Source: LGRD01 sp031378125 (GTDB lineage Bacteria > Pseudomonadota > Gammaproteobacteria > Burkholderiales > Burkholderiaceae_C). From it: a stretch of 14,913 bases of DNA. The notes beneath the pieces are model-generated. The model made no database searches and was not told the DNA's origin. It saw only the letters and a list, made by a program, of their open reading frames with translations. The stretch spans positions 1 through 14,913 of the forward strand of contig JANNDW010000427.1 of assembly GCA_031378125.1 (NCBI GenBank), written 5' to 3'. Below are positions 12,820 through 14,913 of the stretch, piece by piece; positions within the stretch are counted from its first letter, which is position 1; each line of letters opens with the position of its first letter. Both the position numbers and the translations under genes were made by a program.

Positions 12820-13209
12820 ATGAACACCATGTTTCGCTGTGTCATTGCTGCATTGGCCGCCGCGTGCTTCGCTGCACCGGCCGCGGCCCAGGTACAACGC
12901 CAGTTTCCCCAGAAGGCCTTGCGCGGCGAGATGATCTTCGTCAATCCACCGGAGGTGCGGCTGGGCGGCGCGCCGGCGATGCTTGCGCCGGGCTCTCGCA
13001 TCCGCGGGCAGAACAACATGCTGGAGCTGTCCGGCGCATTGGCTGGCGCCAAGCTGTGGGTCCACTACACGCTGGACGGCCAAGGCGCCGTGATGGACGT
13101 GTGGATCCTGCGCCCCGAAGAGCTCGCGAAGAAGCCCTGGCCCGCGACCCCTGCGGAAGCCCAGAGCTGGTTGTTCGACGCCACGGCCCAGGCCTGGACC
13201 AAGCCGTAG
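12820..13209 (+). CDS. Conserved hypothetical exported protein
   Basis: A 129-aa protein with a clear signal peptide: basic start (MNTMFR), hydrophobic core CVIAALAAACFAAP and a probable cleavage after AAA-AQ near residue 24. The mature part of about 105 residues has no motif I recognise. Stretches such as FPQKALRGEMIFVNPPEVRL, GSRIRGQNNML and DGQGAVMDVWILRPEE suggest a small beta-rich periplasmic domain. An alternative ATG at 12829 would shorten the signal peptide by 3 residues; neither has a strong ribosome binding site. It ends 11 bp before miaB on the same strand and is probably co-transcribed with it. Function unknown. Confidence 0.85.
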   Translation: MNTMFRCVIAALAAACFAAPAAAQVQRQFPQKALRGEMIFVNPPEVRLGGAPAMLAPGSRIRGQNNMLELSGALAGAKLWVHYTLDGQGAVMDVWILRPEELAKKPWPATPAEAQSWLFDATAQAWTKP

Positions 13210-13220
13210 TGGAGGCGCCG

Positions 13221-14582
13221 ATGAACCCCAAGAAAGTGTTCATCAAGACCTTCGGCTGCCAGATGAACGAGTACGACTCGGACAAGATGGCCGATGTGTT
13301 GCGGGCGGCCCTTGGCTACGAACCCACCACCGATGTGGAGCAGGCCGACCTGATCCTGTTCAACACCTGCTCGGTGCGTGAAAAGGCGCAGGAGAAAGTC
13401 TTCAGCGATCTGGGCCGGGTGAAGCACCTCAAGGCCAAGGGCGTGTTGATCGGCGTCGGGGGTTGCGTGGCCAGCCAGGAAGGCGCGGCGATCATCCAGC
13501 GCGCGCCGTATGTCGACCTCGTATTCGGCCCGCAGACCCTGCACCGCCTGCCTGAGTTGCTCGACCGGCGCCGGGAGCAGCAGCGCCCCCAGGTGGACAT
13601 CAGCTTCCCCGAGATCGAGAAGTTCGACAACCTGCCGCCCGCGCGCGTGCAAGGCGCCAGCGCCTTCGTCTCCATCATGGAGGGTTGCTCAAAATACTGC
13701 AGCTACTGCGTGGTGCCGTATACCCGCGGAGAAGAAATGTCGCGCCCCTTCGATGACGTGCTGGTCGAAGTGGCCGGCCTGGCCGAGCAGGGCGTCAAGG
13801 AAGTGACGCTGCTGGGCCAAAACGTCAACGCCTACCGTGGCCGCATGGGCCCCGAGGCGAAGGGCGGGGGCGAGATCGCCGACTTTGCGCTGCTGATCGA
13901 GTACGTGGCCGATATTCCGGGGATCGAGCGGCTGCGCTTCACCACCAGCCACCCGAACGAATTTACCCAGCGCCTGATCGACGTTTACGCAACCGTGCCG
14001 AAGCTGGCGGACCATTTACATCTGCCGGTGCAGCATGGCAGCGACCGTATCCTGATGGCCATGAAGCGCGGCTACACGGCCATGGAATACAAGAGCACGA
14101 TCCGCAAGCTGCGCGCCGTGCGGCCCGACATCAGCCTGTCCAGCGATTTCATCGTCGGATTCCCAGGCGAAACCGAGGACGATTTCGGCAAGATGATGAA
14201 GTTGATCGACGACGTGGGCTTCGACGACAGCTTCAGCTTCGTCTACAGCCCGCGGCCCGGTACGCCGGCGGCGTCCCTTGCGGATGGCACTACGCCGGCG
14301 GTCAAGCTCGGGCGTTTGCATCACTTGAAAAAGGTCGTCGATGACAGCGCCAAGCGCATCAGCCTGTCGCGCGTTGGCACGGTGCAACGCATCCTGGTCG
14401 AAGGTCCATCGCGCAAAGACCCGGCCGAGTTGATGGGGCGCACCGAGTGCAATCGCACCGTCAACTTCAAAGGCCAGGCCCGGCTGGTCGGCCACATGGT
14501 GGACGTGACCATCACCGAGGCCAACCCGCATTCGCTGCGCGCCGAAGTGCTGCTTGGTGGCGACGGCCGCAGCGCGCTCTGA
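13221..14582 (+). CDS. miaB: tRNA-2-methylthio-N6-dimethylallyladenosine synthase MiaB
   Basis: A radical-SAM methylthiotransferase that converts i6A37 to ms2i6A37 in tRNAs reading UNN codons. The 453-aa protein begins with the UPF0004 domain holding the auxiliary-cluster cysteines Cys13 (FGCQMNEYDS), Cys50 (NTCSVREKA) and Cys82 (GGCVASQ). The radical-SAM motif CSKYCSYC supplies Cys156, Cys160 and Cys163. A TRAM-type RNA-binding domain closes the protein from about residue 375. The length is close to E. coli MiaB (474 aa). The ATG at 13221 has GGAGG 5 nt upstream. It follows the small exported-protein gene by 11 bp. Its stop codon lies inside the left arm of a long hairpin. Identity is secure from the motifs. 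Confidence 0.97.
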   Translation: MNPKKVFIKTFGCQMNEYDSDKMADVLRAALGYEPTTDVEQADLILFNTCSVREKAQEKVFSDLGRVKHLKAKGVLIGVGGCVASQEGAAIIQRAPYVDLVFGPQTLHRLPELLDRRREQQRPQVDISFPEIEKFDNLPPARVQGASAFVSIMEGCSKYCSYCVVPYTRGEEMSRPFDDVLVEVAGLAEQGVKEVTLLGQNVNAYRGRMGPEAKGGGEIADFALLIEYVADIPGIERLRFTTSHPNEFTQRLIDVYATVPKLADHLHLPVQHGSDRILMAMKRGYTAMEYKSTIRKLRAVRPDISLSSDFIVGFPGETEDDFGKMMKLIDDVGFDDSFSFVYSPRPGTPAASLADGTTPAVKLGRLHHLKKVVDDSAKRISLSRVGTVQRILVEGPSRKDPAELMGRTECNRTVNFKGQARLVGHMVDVTITEANPHSLRAEVLLGGDGRSAL

Positions 14583-14631
14583 GCCGCCTTCGGTGCGCGC
14601 CTGCCTATGCAATTGCGCACCGAAGCGGCTC
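14581..14631 (+). terminator. Long hairpin overlapping the miaB stop codon
   Basis: The left arm (14581-14598) and right arm (14615-14631) pair over 17 bp: GAGCCGC with GCGGCTC, then TTCGGTGCGC with GCGCACCGAA, interrupted by a single bulged C at 14588 and closed by a 16-nt loop. The left arm begins within the TGA stop codon. No T-run follows on either strand, so it is not a textbook Rho-independent terminator. It could still end transcription between convergent genes or protect the 3' end of the mRNA. Confidence 0.6.
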
Positions 14632-14699
14632 ATGTCAGGCCTGTCCTGCCCCATTGCATCAGGCTGCGGTCCGGCCTTGAGCCGCCGTGTTGAAGACCT

Positions 14700-14913
14700 T
14701 CAGCCGCGGCCCCTGAAGCCCGCCCACCACAGCCCCAGCGCGCTGCCAAGCACCATCAGGCCATAGGTCGCGACCCTGCCGTCACGGCCAAAAACAACCA
14801 AGCCCGCGATCAGCGCCAGCACCGAGCTGCCAGTGGCCCACCCAGCGAGCGAGCGCCAGCTGACGCTTGTCAAACGCCGGCGCCACAGCAGCTTGGCGAT
14901 CGCGGGCGCCAGG
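14700..14913 (-). CDS. Unrecognised membrane protein, C-terminal part (gene continues beyond the right edge)
   Basis: Reading leftward from the right edge, 70 codons stay open and end at a TGA (14702-14700). The residues begin LAPAIAKLLWRRRLTSVSW and contain two likely membrane segments: GSSVLALIAGLVVFG, then TYGLMVLGSALGLWWAGF, separated by RDGRVA. It ends FRGRG. The hydrophobic pattern and coding-like GC3 support a real membrane protein gene that converges on miaB. No family can be named from this piece, and it is too short to appear as a complete open frame. Confidence 0.55.
   Translation of the reverse strand, partial: LAPAIAKLLWRRRLTSVSWRSLAGWATGSSVLALIAGLVVFGRDGRVATYGLMVLGSALGLWWAGFRGRG

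Noticed and set aside
12864..13220. 119-codon in-frame extension upstream of miaB
   Set aside because: It overlaps the exported-protein gene in another frame, and miaB has GGAGG 5 nt before the ATG at 13221.

Overview
The window is a high-GC chromosomal housekeeping segment from a betaproteobacterium, most likely Burkholderiales and probably Comamonadaceae or a close relative. This is inferred from four things: strong third-position GC bias, which leaves long antisense open frames everywhere; the NrdB protein sequence style; the order of a CcsA/YpjD-like gene, a PP0621-like gene, pilS, pilR and ampD; and a GC-rich intergenic repeat of a kind I associate with that family. I see no phage, insertion sequence, CRISPR array, toxin or other defence gene.

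Layout. Bases 1-3580 (minus) hold the class Ia ribonucleotide reductase genes nrdA and nrdB; nrdB runs off the left edge. Upstream of nrdA (3719-3765) a sigma70-type promoter is bracketed by two NrdR-box-like palindromes whose centres are 31 bp apart. Bases 3943-9118 (minus) hold a tight five-gene run, in transcription order: a CcsA/YpjD-like membrane protein, a 79-residue membrane-anchored PP0621-like protein with a Cys/His cluster, the sensor kinase pilS, the sigma54 activator pilR, and the cell-wall recycling amidase ampD. The PP0621-like/pilS and pilS/pilR pairs overlap by 4 nt.

Divergent from that run, ffh (SRP GTPase) and a GTG-started membrane-anchored DUF2726-like gene read rightward (9207-11413). 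They converge, across a GC-rich inverted repeat, on ftsY (the SRP receptor, minus, 11530-12567). A tRNA with anticodon CAT (12681-12757), a small exported hypothetical protein and miaB then read rightward to 14582. A long hairpin overlaps the miaB stop codon, and the 3' end of an unrecognised membrane protein gene enters from the right edge on the minus strand.

Functional picture. The window combines deoxynucleotide supply (nrdAB under probable NrdR control), type IV pilus gene control (pilSR), peptidoglycan recycling (ampD), co-translational protein targeting (ffh and ftsY less than 1 kb apart) and tRNA modification (miaB). Nothing here is clearly a new system. The best candidates for a second look are the NrdR operator architecture, the small Cys/His membrane protein translationally coupled to PilS, the DUF2726 protein beside ffh, and the two structured intergenic elements.
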